A stretch of DNA of 12,831 bases from Acidithiobacillus sp. (lineage in GTDB: Bacteria; Pseudomonadota; Gammaproteobacteria; Acidithiobacillales; Acidithiobacillaceae): contig JAPTWR010000145.1 in NCBI GenBank assembly GCA_028065135.1, forward strand, positions 1-12,831. The letters are read 5' to 3'. This document shows positions 1 through 6,071 of this stretch, piece after piece. The notes beneath the pieces were generated by a model, which made no database searches, was not told the origin of the DNA, and saw only the letters and a program-made list of their open reading frames with translations. Within the stretch, counting starts at the first letter, position 1. Every line of letters begins with the position of its first letter. The translations under genes and the position numbers were made by a program.

Positions 1-2333
1 CCTTACTGGAACCACTTTATCGGACGGCGAAAGCGATGTTGCCCATCCTGTCAATTTCTCGGCAGAACATGAACTACTATGCGAGCCTTGCCAATTTTTA
101 CACGATTTATGATTTACGCCGTCTGCGCCCGAAACAAACCTACCTGTACCTACTGTGCTTCGCATGGCAGCGCTACCGCCAGCTTACCGACAACCTGATG
201 GATGCGATGGACTACCACATGAAGCAACTTGAGAACGAAACTAAAATCCGGGCGAAAAAGCGATTCTTTCTACTACAGTCCAACAGGCGGCAGGAATCGC
301 CCGATGTTGGCCGTTTGCTGCTGATGTATGTCGATGACGGTCTGACCGATACCACGCCCTTTGGTTCGATCCGCGAGAGCGCCTTTGCCATCATGCCCAA
401 AGACGAGTTGCGTCTCACTGGCCAGCGTTTGTGCGGGGCACCGGTAAATAAACTGGAATTGCGCTGGCAGATCGTGGAAGAGCTGGCCGAACGTGCCCGA
501 CACCACCTGCGCCCGCTGTACGTGACGCTCGATTTCTCCAGCACGGCACCAGACAACCCGTGGCTGGCGGCACTGGCGTGGATGAAGGGGGTTTTCTCCA
601 AACAACAACGACTGGCGCAGCGACCACTCAGCGAAGGCCCGGCAGCAACGATTCCAAAGCGCCTGCGCCCCTATCTGCTGGTATTTGATGCGAAAGGCAA
701 TGCAACGGGCGTTCGCCCTGATCGCTACGAGTTCTGGGTGTACCGGCAAATCAGGAAACGCTGCAAGTCGGGCGAGGTCTACCTGGACGACAGCGTCCAG
801 CACCGCTGCCTCAGCGATGAACTGGTTTCTCTGGAGGAAAAAGCGGCCGCGCTCGGCCAACTGGATATTCCCTGGCTGCGGCAGCCCATTGAGACCCAGC
901 TCAACGCGTTGACAGCGGAACTGCACCGCCTGTGGCTGGCGTTCGACAAAGACCTGCGCCAGGGAAAACTGAAAAATCTGGAGTATGACAGCCAGACCAA
1001 GACGCTAGTCTGGCGGCGGCCCAAGGTTGGGGACGACGAAGCGAAACAGGATGCTTTTTACGGCAAGCTGTCGTTTTGCGATATCGCCGATGTTCTTCGA
1101 TTTGTTAACGAGCAATGCCATTTTCTGTCGGCACTGACGCCGCTGCAGCCGCGCTACGCCAAGCAGGGTGCCGATACCGACAGCCTGATGGCAGTCATCA
1201 TGGCCCAGGCAATGAACCATGGCAACCTCACCATGGCACAGACCAGCGATATTCCCTATCACGTTCTGGAGGCGACGTATCAGCAGTACTTGCGGCTGGC
1301 CAGCTTACAGGCGGCCAACGATGTCATCAGCAATGCCATCGGGCGGCTTGCCATTTTCCCGCACTACTCCTTCGACCTGGAAGCGCTTTACGGCAGCGTC
1401 GATGGGCAGAAATTCGGGGTCGAACGACCGACGGTGAAAGCGCGGTATTCCCGCAAGTATTTCGGCCGGGGCAAAGGTGTCGTCGCCTACACCCTGCTGT
1501 GCAACCATATTCCGCTTCAGGGCTGGCTGATCGGCGCGCACGAGCTCGAGGGCCACCATGTTTTCGATCTCTGGTACCACAACACCTCGGACATCGTACC
1601 GACGGTGATCACCGGTGACATGCACAGCATTAACAAGGCCAACTTTGCCCTCCTGCATTGCTTCGGCTTGCGCTTCGAGCCGCGCCTCACCAGTCTCCAC
1701 CAACAGATGGAACAGATTTACTGCGCCGACGATCCGGCACAGTACGAGAAATTCCTGATTCAGCCGACCGGGCAGATTGACCTGAAAGCCGTCATTGACG
1801 AAAAACCCAACATCGACCAGATCGTGGCGACCTTGGGTCTCAAGGAGATGAGCCAGGGCACATTGATCCGGAAACTATGCACCTACACGCAGCCAAACCC
1901 AACACGCTATGCGCTATTCGAGTTCGACAAGTTGATCCGCAGTACGTACACCTTGCGCTATGCCCGCGATCCCCATTTGCAGCGCAACATCCACCGCTCC
2001 CAGAACCGAATTGAGTCCTACCACCAACTGCGCTCGGCGATAGCCCAGGTCGGCGGGAAGAAGGAACTGACCGGCAGGACGGATATCGAGGTCGAAATCA
2101 GCAACCAGTGCGCCCGGCTGGTCGCCAACGCAATCATCTATTACAACTCCGCCATCCTGTCGCGACTGCTCGCCAAGTACGGGCCGAACCCGAGTCCGAG
2201 AATCCTGGTCCTGATCAAGAAGATATCGCCCGTGGCTTGGCGGCATATCCATATGGGCGGCCACTATACGTTCCACGGCACGGGCAAGGCTGTCGATCTC
2301 GACGTGATGGTTGCCGATTTGCTCTTGGAATAG
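1..2333 (+). CDS. tnpA: Tn3-family transposase TnpA, 5'-partial
   Basis: This is the DDE-type transposase that cuts and joins Tn3-family ends during replicative transposition. The frame is open from the left edge of the window, so the N-terminus lies outside; the ATG at 36 is internal. Counting from that ATG, 765 residues are present. The catalytic triad is visible: D456 in GSVDGQKF, D528 in TGDMHS and E660 in NRIESYHQ. The spacings of 72 and 132 residues match this family. Family members are about 990-1000 residues long, so roughly 220 residues are missing to the left. Conserved blocks such as ARYSRKYFGRGKGVVAY and HVFDLWYHNTSDI are intact, with no internal stop. The stop codon lies about 11 bases before the inner edge of the right terminal repeat, the usual position. 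The activity of the whole element cannot be judged without its left half. Confidence 0.95.
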   Translation, partial: LLEPLYRTAKAMLPILSISRQNMNYYASLANFYTIYDLRRLRPKQTYLYLLCFAWQRYRQLTDNLMDAMDYHMKQLENETKIRAKKRFFLLQSNRRQESPDVGRLLLMYVDDGLTDTTPFGSIRESAFAIMPKDELRLTGQRLCGAPVNKLELRWQIVEELAERARHHLRPLYVTLDFSSTAPDNPWLAALAWMKGVFSKQQRLAQRPLSEGPAATIPKRLRPYLLVFDAKGNATGVRPDRYEFWVYRQIRKRCKSGEVYLDDSVQHRCLSDELVSLEEKAAALGQLDIPWLRQPIETQLNALTAELHRLWLAFDKDLRQGKLKNLEYDSQTKTLVWRRPKVGDDEAKQDAFYGKLSFCDIADVLRFVNEQCHFLSALTPLQPRYAKQGADTDSLMAVIMAQAMNHGNLTMAQTSDIPYHVLEATYQQYLRLASLQAANDVISNAIGRLAIFPHYSFDLEALYGSVDGQKFGVERPTVKARYSRKYFGRGKGVVAYTLLCNHIPLQGWLIGAHELEGHHVFDLWYHNTSDIVPTVITGDMHSINKANFALLHCFGLRFEPRLTSLHQQMEQIYCADDPAQYEKFLIQPTGQIDLKAVIDEKPNIDQIVATLGLKEMSQGTLIRKLCTYTQPNPTRYALFEFDKLIRSTYTLRYARDPHLQRNIHRSQNRIESYHQLRSAIAQVGGKKELTGRTDIEVEISNQCARLVANAIIYYNSAILSRLLAKYGPNPSPRILVLIKKISPVAWRHIHMGGHYTFHGTGKAVDLDVMVADLLLE

Positions 2334-2344
2334 GGGGTTGCGAG

Positions 2345-2382
2345 GCCAGACGGAAATTTCGGCGGTTTGGGCTTACACCCCC
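2345..2382 (-). repeat. Right terminal inverted repeat of the Tn3-family element
   Basis: Immediately after tnpA the DNA ends in CCCCC at 2378-2382. Read inward on the minus strand it starts GGGGTGTAAGCC, the G-rich outer tip of Tn3-type ends, which are normally about 38 bp. Beyond base 2382 the sequence becomes a continuous autotransporter reading frame, so the junction is sharp. The first five bases outside are TATAT, or CTATA if the tip has only four Gs. Either is a plausible 5-bp target duplication, but the other end is not in the window. The inner edge does not end in the classical TAAG, so this is a divergent subgroup. Confidence 0.75.
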
Positions 2383-3231
2383 TATATCCTCAACCAGAGT
2401 CTACTGGGCGCCTTCAGCCGGATTTTCTCGGCCCACAAGGGGTAATGGGTGCAGGGACTGGGGGGCTTCGGAAACGCCTATGGGGCTTCGGTGGAGAATT
2501 ACGGCGGGGTGCTGGGAGATGGTGCCGCCATCAATCACCATCTGGTCCTGGGGGCCGCCTTCTCGGGTATGGGTACCCAGACGGGGAACAGCTACCAACA
2601 GGTCAATGGCCGCTCCTTTGGTTTCTATGGCTATGGGATCTATACCCAGGGCGCCCTACGGATCTCCGGGGTCCTGGGTACCGGCTATCAGTCCTACAGT
2701 GAACAGCGCGAACTCCACCCGACGGGGCTGGTGGCCAGCGGTTCCACCCAGGGCTGGTTCTTTGGATCGGGCGCACAGGCCCAGTATACGATTCCCCTGC
2801 AGGACCATGCGTTCCTGATGCCCTACCTCAGCGCCAATTATCTGCATACCGGGACCAATGCCTTCAACGAACAGGGCGCGGGTCTACTGAACTTGAACTA
2901 CGGGGGACAGAGCACCAACCTGGGGGTCTTTACCGGTGGTCTGCGGGCGGGATACGCCCTGCAGGGCCAGGGTTTGACCTGGACCCCGTGGGTGGAAGTG
3001 GGCGGCACCGGTTATGCGGGGAATCGTCTGAGCACGACCACCGAAACGCTGGGGCTACTCAGCACCAATATGGCCGCCCACATAGCCCCGGCCGACAGTC
3101 TCGATGCCGGTGCAGGCCTGACGCTCCAAGGCAAAGGGCCGTGGAACGCGAAGGTGGGCTATGTAGGTCAGTTCTCCGGGGCCAGCGCCCAGTTCAACAG
3201 CTTTGATCTGATCGCCGATTATCGCTGGTAA
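2383..3231 (+). pseudogene. C-terminal beta-barrel remnant of an autotransporter-type outer-membrane protein
   Basis: The frame reads YILNQSLLGAFSRIF..., then a TAA at 2443-2445, then WVQGLGGFGNAYGAS and on to the end. The Gly/Tyr/Trp-rich alternating pattern (GFYGYGIYTQGALRISG, LMPYLSANYLHTG, WTPWVEVGGTGYAGN) and the C-terminal aromatic residue in FDLIADYRW are hallmarks of the translocator barrel of type V secretion proteins. The Tn3 element sits directly at its upstream edge, so the signal peptide and passenger are separated from it. The TAA falls inside the expected LG.W.QG entry to the barrel, indicating a second, point-mutation lesion. Translation could restart at GTG 2449 and give 260 residues, but without a signal peptide this would not reach the outer membrane. 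The call as a barrel is firm; the identity of the lost passenger is unknown. Confidence 0.85.
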
Positions 3232-3251
3232 CAGGGAAACAGCAGTACCGC

Positions 3252-3285
3252 ACACAGGCCGCCTCCGGGCGGCTTCTGTGTTTTT
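3252..3285 (+). terminator. Intrinsic terminator after the autotransporter remnant
   Basis: The two-part stem pairs ACACAG (3252-3257) with CTGTGT (3276-3281) and GCCGCC (3258-3263) with GGCGGC (3268-3273). It has a TCCG loop, a TT bulge and a run of T at 3281-3285. It starts 20 bases after the barrel stop codon and is the natural end of that gene. Confidence 0.85.
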
Positions 3286-3375
3286 AAGGAAGGTTTAATC
3301 GACACTCTGTTTCTGGACGCTTTCGGCCTCAATTCGGCAGGCCGGAGGGTTCATCAACCCGTCTACCTTTCTATG
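3286..3375 (+). repeat. Left copy of a diverged inverted terminal repeat (insertion-sequence-like end)
   Basis: The stretch GGTTTAATCGACAC (3292-3305), followed by GTTTCTGGACGC (3309-3320), recurs on the opposite strand at 11765-11850 with only a few differences. The similarity continues inward, where CATCAACCCGTCTACC (3352-3367) matches CATTAACTCGTCCAGA of the right copy. By hand alignment the core of about 35 bases is close to 85-90 percent identical and the inner part is weaker. TGGAC/GTCCA motifs repeated near an end are typical of IS21-family termini, but no transposase gene lies between the two copies. It begins directly after the terminator T-run. Confidence 0.6.
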
Positions 3376-3422
3376 CCTGGTAAACCACCATGTCCATGGT
3401 TCGGCGCTCCTCGGCAGGTTTA

Positions 3423-3749
3423 CTATTCCACCAGGCCGACGACCAAAAGGATGGCCCGGTTTACGGAAGTCATTTGACGCACCGTCAGATGACCAAAGGG
3501 CGCGCCAACCTTATCCCTACGGAGTGCCGTGATTTTGTCTATCATGATTTGGGACAGGTGCCGCAGGCCATTCGTTGGGGAGGGCTCTACGGTGATCCTG
3601 ACCGCTGACGCGTCCACGATGACCGTGGTTACCGGGCATACCAGCACGCTATCCAGGGTGCTCAGCAGATTGGACTGAATAATAATGGCTGGTCGAGGTT
3701 TTCCGTAATCCCCGGGAAGTGAAACCGTCACCAGATCTCCCCGCTTCAC
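3423..3749 (-). CDS. mazF: MazF/PemK-type endoribonuclease toxin
   Basis: This 108-residue protein is the toxin of a type II addiction pair; MazF/PemK enzymes cleave mRNA at short sequence motifs. The start reads MKRGDLVTVSLPGDYGKPRPAIII. The RGD-V and LPGDYGKPRPA..IQ stretch is the family's characteristic first-strand region with its substrate-binding Arg, and the C-terminal part also fits the SH3-like MazF fold. It starts with GTG and overlaps the stop of the upstream antitoxin gene by four bases (GTGA), indicating translational coupling. It is full length with no visible lesion. Being on the left edge of the mobilization block, it is probably a stabilizing module of that block. Confidence 0.92.
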   Translation of the reverse strand: MKRGDLVTVSLPGDYGKPRPAIIIQSNLLSTLDSVLVCPVTTVIVDASAVRITVEPSPTNGLRHLSQIMIDKITALRRDKVGAPFGHLTVRQMTSVNRAILLVVGLVE

Positions 3750-3967
3750 ACCCAGCCTTCGATATCCGTTGCGGCCGCATCACAAAAATCGAGGATCTCC
3801 TGTTCTTCGGCGCTGGCATTAATTGCCTGGCATTGGCGCTCGATCGTTTCGGCAAAGTGTGGCGCATGTGGATCCGGAGCCCAAAACTGAACGGGCTTCA
3901 TCCCGGCCGCCCGCAAACCTTGGCGATAGTGCTGTACTTTTTCTGTACTGGATAAGGTCTTGGACAT
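3746..3967 (-). CDS. mazE: MazE-like antitoxin (DUF3018 type)
   Basis: This 73-residue protein precedes and overlaps mazF, the standard antitoxin-first order. The stretch RQGLRAAGMKPVQFWAPDPH, followed by FAETIERQCQAI, matches the antitoxin family that pairs with PemK/MazF toxins (formerly DUF3018). Its role is to bind and neutralize the toxin and, with it, to repress the operon. The start ATG at 3965-3967 is preceded by TGAGGACAGT, giving a usable ribosome-binding site. A strong promoter lies about 30 bases upstream. The acidic C-terminus (EEQEILDFCDAAATDIEGWV) is typical of the toxin-binding tail. Confidence 0.88.
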   Translation of the reverse strand: MSKTLSSTEKVQHYRQGLRAAGMKPVQFWAPDPHAPHFAETIERQCQAINASAEEQEILDFCDAAATDIEGWV

Positions 3968-3985
3968 ACTGTCCTCAATGGTTGC

Positions 3986-4027
3986 ATGTAATTAATCATG
4001 TATACAAGTGCGGGGCAAGGCTGTCAA
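3986..4027 (-). promoter_or_regulatory. Promoter and probable operator of the mazE-mazF operon
   Basis: Read on the minus strand, TTGACA (4027-4022) and TATACA (4004-3999) are separated by exactly 17 bases: a near-consensus sigma70 promoter. The -10 lies within the self-complementary TGTATACA. Just downstream CATGTAATTAATCATG is symmetric around ATTAAT. Such dyads over the -10 are where MazE-MazF complexes usually bind for autorepression. The operator function is inferred. Confidence 0.75.
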
Positions 4028-4100
4028 CTTCTCTGCGTGATTTGGGCGTTATGTGAAGCGGAAGGGGGCCTTTTTGCATGAGCGCTGGGTGAAGATCGGC

Positions 4101-4135
4101 TAAAATAATGCTACACTTTTGATGTTTCGTATCAA
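4101..4135 (+). promoter_or_regulatory. Candidate promoter and dyad ahead of the six-gene operon
   Basis: The AT-rich run TAAAATAATGCTACACT offers a -10 (TACACT at 4112-4117, with a weak GTGAAG -35 17 bases upstream). It is followed by TTGAT (4119-4123), seven bases, then ATCAA (4131-4135), a perfect dyad around the probable start point. A repressor of the operon, perhaps one of its own DNA-binding products, could bind here. Placement of the -10 is uncertain because TAAAAT at 4101 is an alternative. Confidence 0.4.
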
Positions 4136-4153
4136 CAAAAGGTAGGTCATAGC

Positions 4154-4396
4154 GTGCAGCGCATCAGCGAGGAGATGTTCCGGATGCTGGTCAACGCCGG
4201 ATCGGTCCGTAAAGTGACCATCCAGCCGGCGCCTTGGAACGGCAAGGAGCGCTGGGCCGTGGTGCTCAAGCTCGGTATGGACGAGGCTACCATCAAGTCG
4301 GCCCGCACCGAAGTGCGCACCTGGGCGCGTCTCGACAGTCTGGCGCGCTGGTTGAAGACCCAGGGCGTGGGAATCGTGGAACTGAGGATGACATGA
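4154..4396 (+). CDS. ParC-like plasmid partition-associated small protein
   Basis: This 80-residue protein starts with GTG after AAAGGTAGG. The form MQRISEEMFRMLVNAGSV...., a short strand-rich middle (WAVVLKLGMDEATI), and the ending RTWARLDSLARWLKTQGVGIVEL resemble small proteins annotated as ParC-family partition-associated factors on proteobacterial plasmids. In those, the RTW.SLD...RYL...GI block is the recognizable part. The likely role is an accessory function in plasmid segregation or maintenance, though no ParA ATPase or ParB is in the window. It is the first gene of the train and its ATGA overlaps the start of the IHF-like gene. The assignment is from remembered family pattern and is moderate. 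Confidence 0.55.
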   Translation: MQRISEEMFRMLVNAGSVRKVTIQPAPWNGKERWAVVLKLGMDEATIKSARTEVRTWARLDSLARWLKTQGVGIVELRMT

Positions 4397-4689
4397 CGAA
4401 ATCGGAATTGATCGAATACCTGGCTCGACAATGGCAGGAAAACCGGTTCCCTGCGGTGCGTCGCGCGGAGATGCAGGAAGCGGTGGATCGCGTTTTCGAC
4501 CTGCTGGCGGCGGCGCTGGCGATGGGGGAGCGTATCGAGTTGCGCGGTTTTGGTGCTTTCAGCCTGCATGAGATTCCCGCCCGGCAGGGACGCAATCCGC
4601 AGACGGGAGCGCCGGTGGCCGTGCCGCCCAAAAAAGCGGTGCATTTCAAGCCGGGCAGGGAAATGCGGGAGCAGGTGGACCATGGCTGA
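4393..4689 (+). CDS. IHF-beta/HU-family DNA-bending protein encoded on the mobile block
   Basis: This 98-residue protein has an N-terminus MTKSELIEYLARQ that closely follows IHF beta subunits. It then has GERIELRGFGAFSLHE, and the DNA-intercalating arm GRNPQTG with proline P69 and the closing HFKPGREMREQV. All landmarks of the fold are present, so it should bend DNA sharply in the minor groove. The ATG at 4393 overlaps the previous stop as ATGA and is preferred over upstream starts because it gives the exact family N-terminus. It is not the chromosomal ihfB context: neighbours are a ParC-like gene and unknown small genes. It may replace host IHF at the element's own oriT or partition site. 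Whether it forms homodimers or pairs with host IHF-alpha cannot be told. Confidence 0.88.
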   Translation: MTKSELIEYLARQWQENRFPAVRRAEMQEAVDRVFDLLAAALAMGERIELRGFGAFSLHEIPARQGRNPQTGAPVAVPPKKAVHFKPGREMREQVDHG

Positions 4690-4942
4690 GCGTCCGTATG
4701 TTCGGGGGGTAAGACCGCCGCCGTCTACGATGCTGGTACGCCGGGACGTGGAAATGCATCTCCTGGCGCTCGCCCGCGATGCGGACCGGGATCAGGGGCT
4801 CACCTATGGCCAGTATCTGGAGCGTATCGGCACGCTGCGTCTGGTGGCCCGTGATCTGGGTCTGGACTGTGCCGAGGATATCCGAGTGCCGGTGGCGCGC
4901 GGTGGTTCGTCTCCTCCGGTGCGCCCTCCGGATCCCGAATGA
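4682..4942 (+). CDS. Unrecognized 86-residue protein of the small-gene operon
   Basis: I do not recognize this protein. It starts MAERPYVRGVRPPPSTMLVRRD, a basic and proline-rich entry. The helical middle is EMHLLALARDADRDQGLTYGQYLERIGTLRLVARDLGL, and the tail is low-complexity and Pro-rich (SSPPVRPPDPE). No signal peptide or membrane segment is seen. The start overlaps the end of the IHF-like gene by eight bases and its stop is shared with the next start (ATGA), so it is almost certainly co-translated. Codon use matches its neighbours, and the tight packing is the main argument that it is real. A DNA- or protein-binding accessory role is possible but unsupported. Confidence 0.7.
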   Translation: MAERPYVRGVRPPPSTMLVRRDVEMHLLALARDADRDQGLTYGQYLERIGTLRLVARDLGLDCAEDIRVPVARGGSSPPVRPPDPE

Positions 4943-5091
4943 CCCGATCCCTCGACCGCATGCGCATGGCCGCGAAAGGCCGTCGCCCTGGAGCTGCTCC
5001 GGGTAATCGCGGCGCGGATGGGTTTGCCCGGACCGTCCCTTTAGAATCGCTGTTAAGGACGATCTTTCCCCAGCGCCGGAGGGTGGTGTGA
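4939..5091 (+). CDS. Unrecognized 50-residue protein filling the operon gap
   Basis: A short frame begins at ATG 4939 overlapping the previous stop (ATGA). It ends in TGA at 5089-5091, whose A is the first base of the next ATG (TGATG). The peptide starts MTRSLDRMRMAAKGRRPGAA and ends LLRTIFPQRRRVV. It is very basic, with about a dozen Arg/Lys in 50 residues, and has no membrane segment. Coupling at both ends, with every other junction of this train overlapping in the same way, is the evidence that it is translated. An RNA- or DNA-binding peptide is a guess from charge only. It could instead be chance open sequence across a 148-bp spacer. Confidence 0.5.
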   Translation: MTRSLDRMRMAAKGRRPGAAPGNRGADGFARTVPLESLLRTIFPQRRRVV

Positions 5092-5318
5092 TGCATGAGG
5101 TGGATATTTCGGTGGTGGCGGAGTTGTTTGTGCAGACCGGAAAGACGATGACCGCCCAAAGCATCCGCGACGCTACAGATCGGGTTGCCGGCAATATGGA
5201 GCGGGGACTGGTTACCTATCTGCATGGGGAAGAGCCGATCGCCACCCCGGAGGAGGCCGCCCGGTGGTTTTCGATCTATGTGCGGAAAGCGATGTCCGAG
5301 ACCGGATTGGAGCCATGA
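5091..5318 (+). CDS. Unrecognized 75-residue protein of the small-gene operon
   Basis: I do not recognize this protein. It starts MHEVDISVVAELFVQTGKTM, and the middle is SIRDATDRVAGNMERGLVTYLHG. A helical end reads TPEEAARWFSIYVRKAMSETGLEP. It appears soluble and acidic to neutral. The ATG at 5091 lies eight bases after GGAGG (5078-5082) and overlaps the preceding stop; a GTG three bases earlier is possible but sits less well. The stop overlaps the next start as ATGA. Its repeated coupling to the partition-like and IHF-like genes suggests a shared task in maintaining or transferring the element. Confidence 0.7.
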   Translation: MHEVDISVVAELFVQTGKTMTAQSIRDATDRVAGNMERGLVTYLHGEEPIATPEEAARWFSIYVRKAMSETGLEP

Positions 5319-5506
5319 TATCGTCGTCCGATCGGGCGTTGCTGGTGGTGGATAGGGCGCTGGAGCACAAGCGGGCGTTTCTCAGCACCTGGGAGATACA
5401 GTTTCTCAACAGCATTCGGGTTTCCTACCGGCACCATAGCGAACTGACCGTCGCGCAGAAGCAGGTGATCCGTGACATCGGGAAGCGGCTGGAACTGGTG
5501 GATTAA
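5315..5506 (+). CDS. Unrecognized 63-residue last protein of the small-gene operon
   Basis: The frame begins at ATG 5315, overlapping the previous stop (ATGA); an upstream GTG at 5264 would overlap by more than 50 bases and is less likely. The peptide begins MISSSDRALLVVDRALEHKR and ends TVAQKQVIRDIGKRLELVD. The form 'FL.SI......LT..Q...I..I..RL' is seen at the ends of several plasmid and phage replication or single-strand-DNA proteins as a small helical module. Here it stands alone, so the comparison is only suggestive. Its stop codon is interlocked with that of the convergent traD gene in a TTAA at 5503-5506. Confidence 0.65.
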   Translation: MISSSDRALLVVDRALEHKRAFLSTWEIQFLNSIRVSYRHHSELTVAQKQVIRDIGKRLELVD

Positions 5507-5874
5507 GCCGGTTGGCTATTCTGTGGCTCCGTGGACCCCGGTTTCGTCTTTGCGCGGACCGCCTCCCGTTCCGCCAGCAGGGCATCGCCGGTGTTTTTCC
5601 ACTCCTGAAAGCGGGTGGAATCGGGTCCGGCCTTGAGGGATTTGGCGATGGCGAGCAATCCGCCGAGCAAGGCGCCTTTATCCAACTCCAGCAGTCCGGC
5701 CATTTCCGCCAGGCCACCCACCATAAACAGGGCATGGTTGCGGGCCTTACGGGCGGCGACCTTTTCCTTTCGATCCTGATCCCGGCGGATTTTGTCGAGT
5801 GCTGACTTAGCGGTTTTCGCCTTTGCCAGACTCTCCTCATACTGCTTTTGCAGACGTTCTGCCTTGGATACCAT
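5503..5874 (-). CDS. traD: TraD-type conjugal transfer (relaxosome accessory) protein
   Basis: This 123-residue protein is divergent from the relaxase gene. An N-terminal charged coiled-coil-like half (KQYEESLAKAKTAKSALDKI...) leads to RKARNHALFMVGGLAEMAGL, followed by LDKGALLGGLLAIAKSL. This is the core seen in the small TraD/mobilization accessory family of Ti-like and mobilizable plasmids (not the large F-plasmid coupling ATPase of the same name). These proteins sit next to the oriT and assist relaxosome formation or relaxase loading. The start ATG has an excellent ribosome-binding site, AAGAGGAG, seven bases upstream. The last about 25 residues are Lys/Thr/Pro-rich and probably disordered. 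It is full length for the family, or slightly long. Confidence 0.75.
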   Translation of the reverse strand: MVSKAERLQKQYEESLAKAKTAKSALDKIRRDQDRKEKVAARKARNHALFMVGGLAEMAGLLELDKGALLGGLLAIAKSLKAGPDSTRFQEWKNTGDALLAEREAVRAKTKPGSTEPQNSQPA

Positions 5875-5895
5875 GCCTATGCTCCTCTTGCGATA

Positions 5896-6019
5896 GCCTG
5901 AACTTCAGGCCAGACTAACGATCTATAGTTATGAGTGCAATGCTGTTTCCTACTGCACCGATAGGTAAAGCAGGCGCGCTTTAATGTTTCTTTTCGCTAC
6001 GCTACAAGAAACGCGCGCC
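5896..6019. other. Candidate origin of transfer (oriT) between traD and the relaxase
   Basis: The divergent gap carries a dense set of dyads. They are GCCTGAACTTCAGGC (5896-5910); GTGCA/TGCAC (5935-5939 with 5954-5958); TAAAGC/GCTTTA (5966-5971 with 5978-5983); GTTTCTT/AAGAAAC (5986-5992 with 6006-6012); and outside that last pair GGCGCGC/GCGCGCC (5973-5979 with 6013-6019). Between the GTTTCTT arms the 13-base loop repeats GCTAC twice. Relaxase genes of the MobA/MobL (MOBQ) group normally act on an adjacent, dyad-rich oriT. On the minus strand TAAAGCGCGCCT (5983-5972) faintly resembles the RSF1010-type nick core, but this is weak. The nick site is therefore not assigned. Confidence 0.6.
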
Positions 6020-6071
6020 ATTGCATGGAGCCGTGGCAGGAAGCCTGCCAAATAAAGATGGAAAGGACCAC

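Noticed and set aside
1115..1703. Open frames on both strands inside tnpA
   Set aside because: They overlap the catalytic core of the transposase in other frames and have unnatural composition.
4147..5225. Minus-strand frames of 118-182 codons opposite the small-gene operon
   Set aside because: The plus strand has a chain of overlapping starts and stops and a clear IHF-like protein; the minus frames are low-complexity shadows.
5972..5983. RSF1010-type nick core on the minus strand
   Set aside because: The match to TAAGTGCGCCCT needs an extra base and mismatches, so it is not reported as the nick site.
6021..6071. Earlier ATG for the relaxase adding 17 residues
   Set aside because: It has no good ribosome-binding site and abuts the oriT dyads; MAEYHLH at 6072 follows GGAAAGGA and matches the family start.
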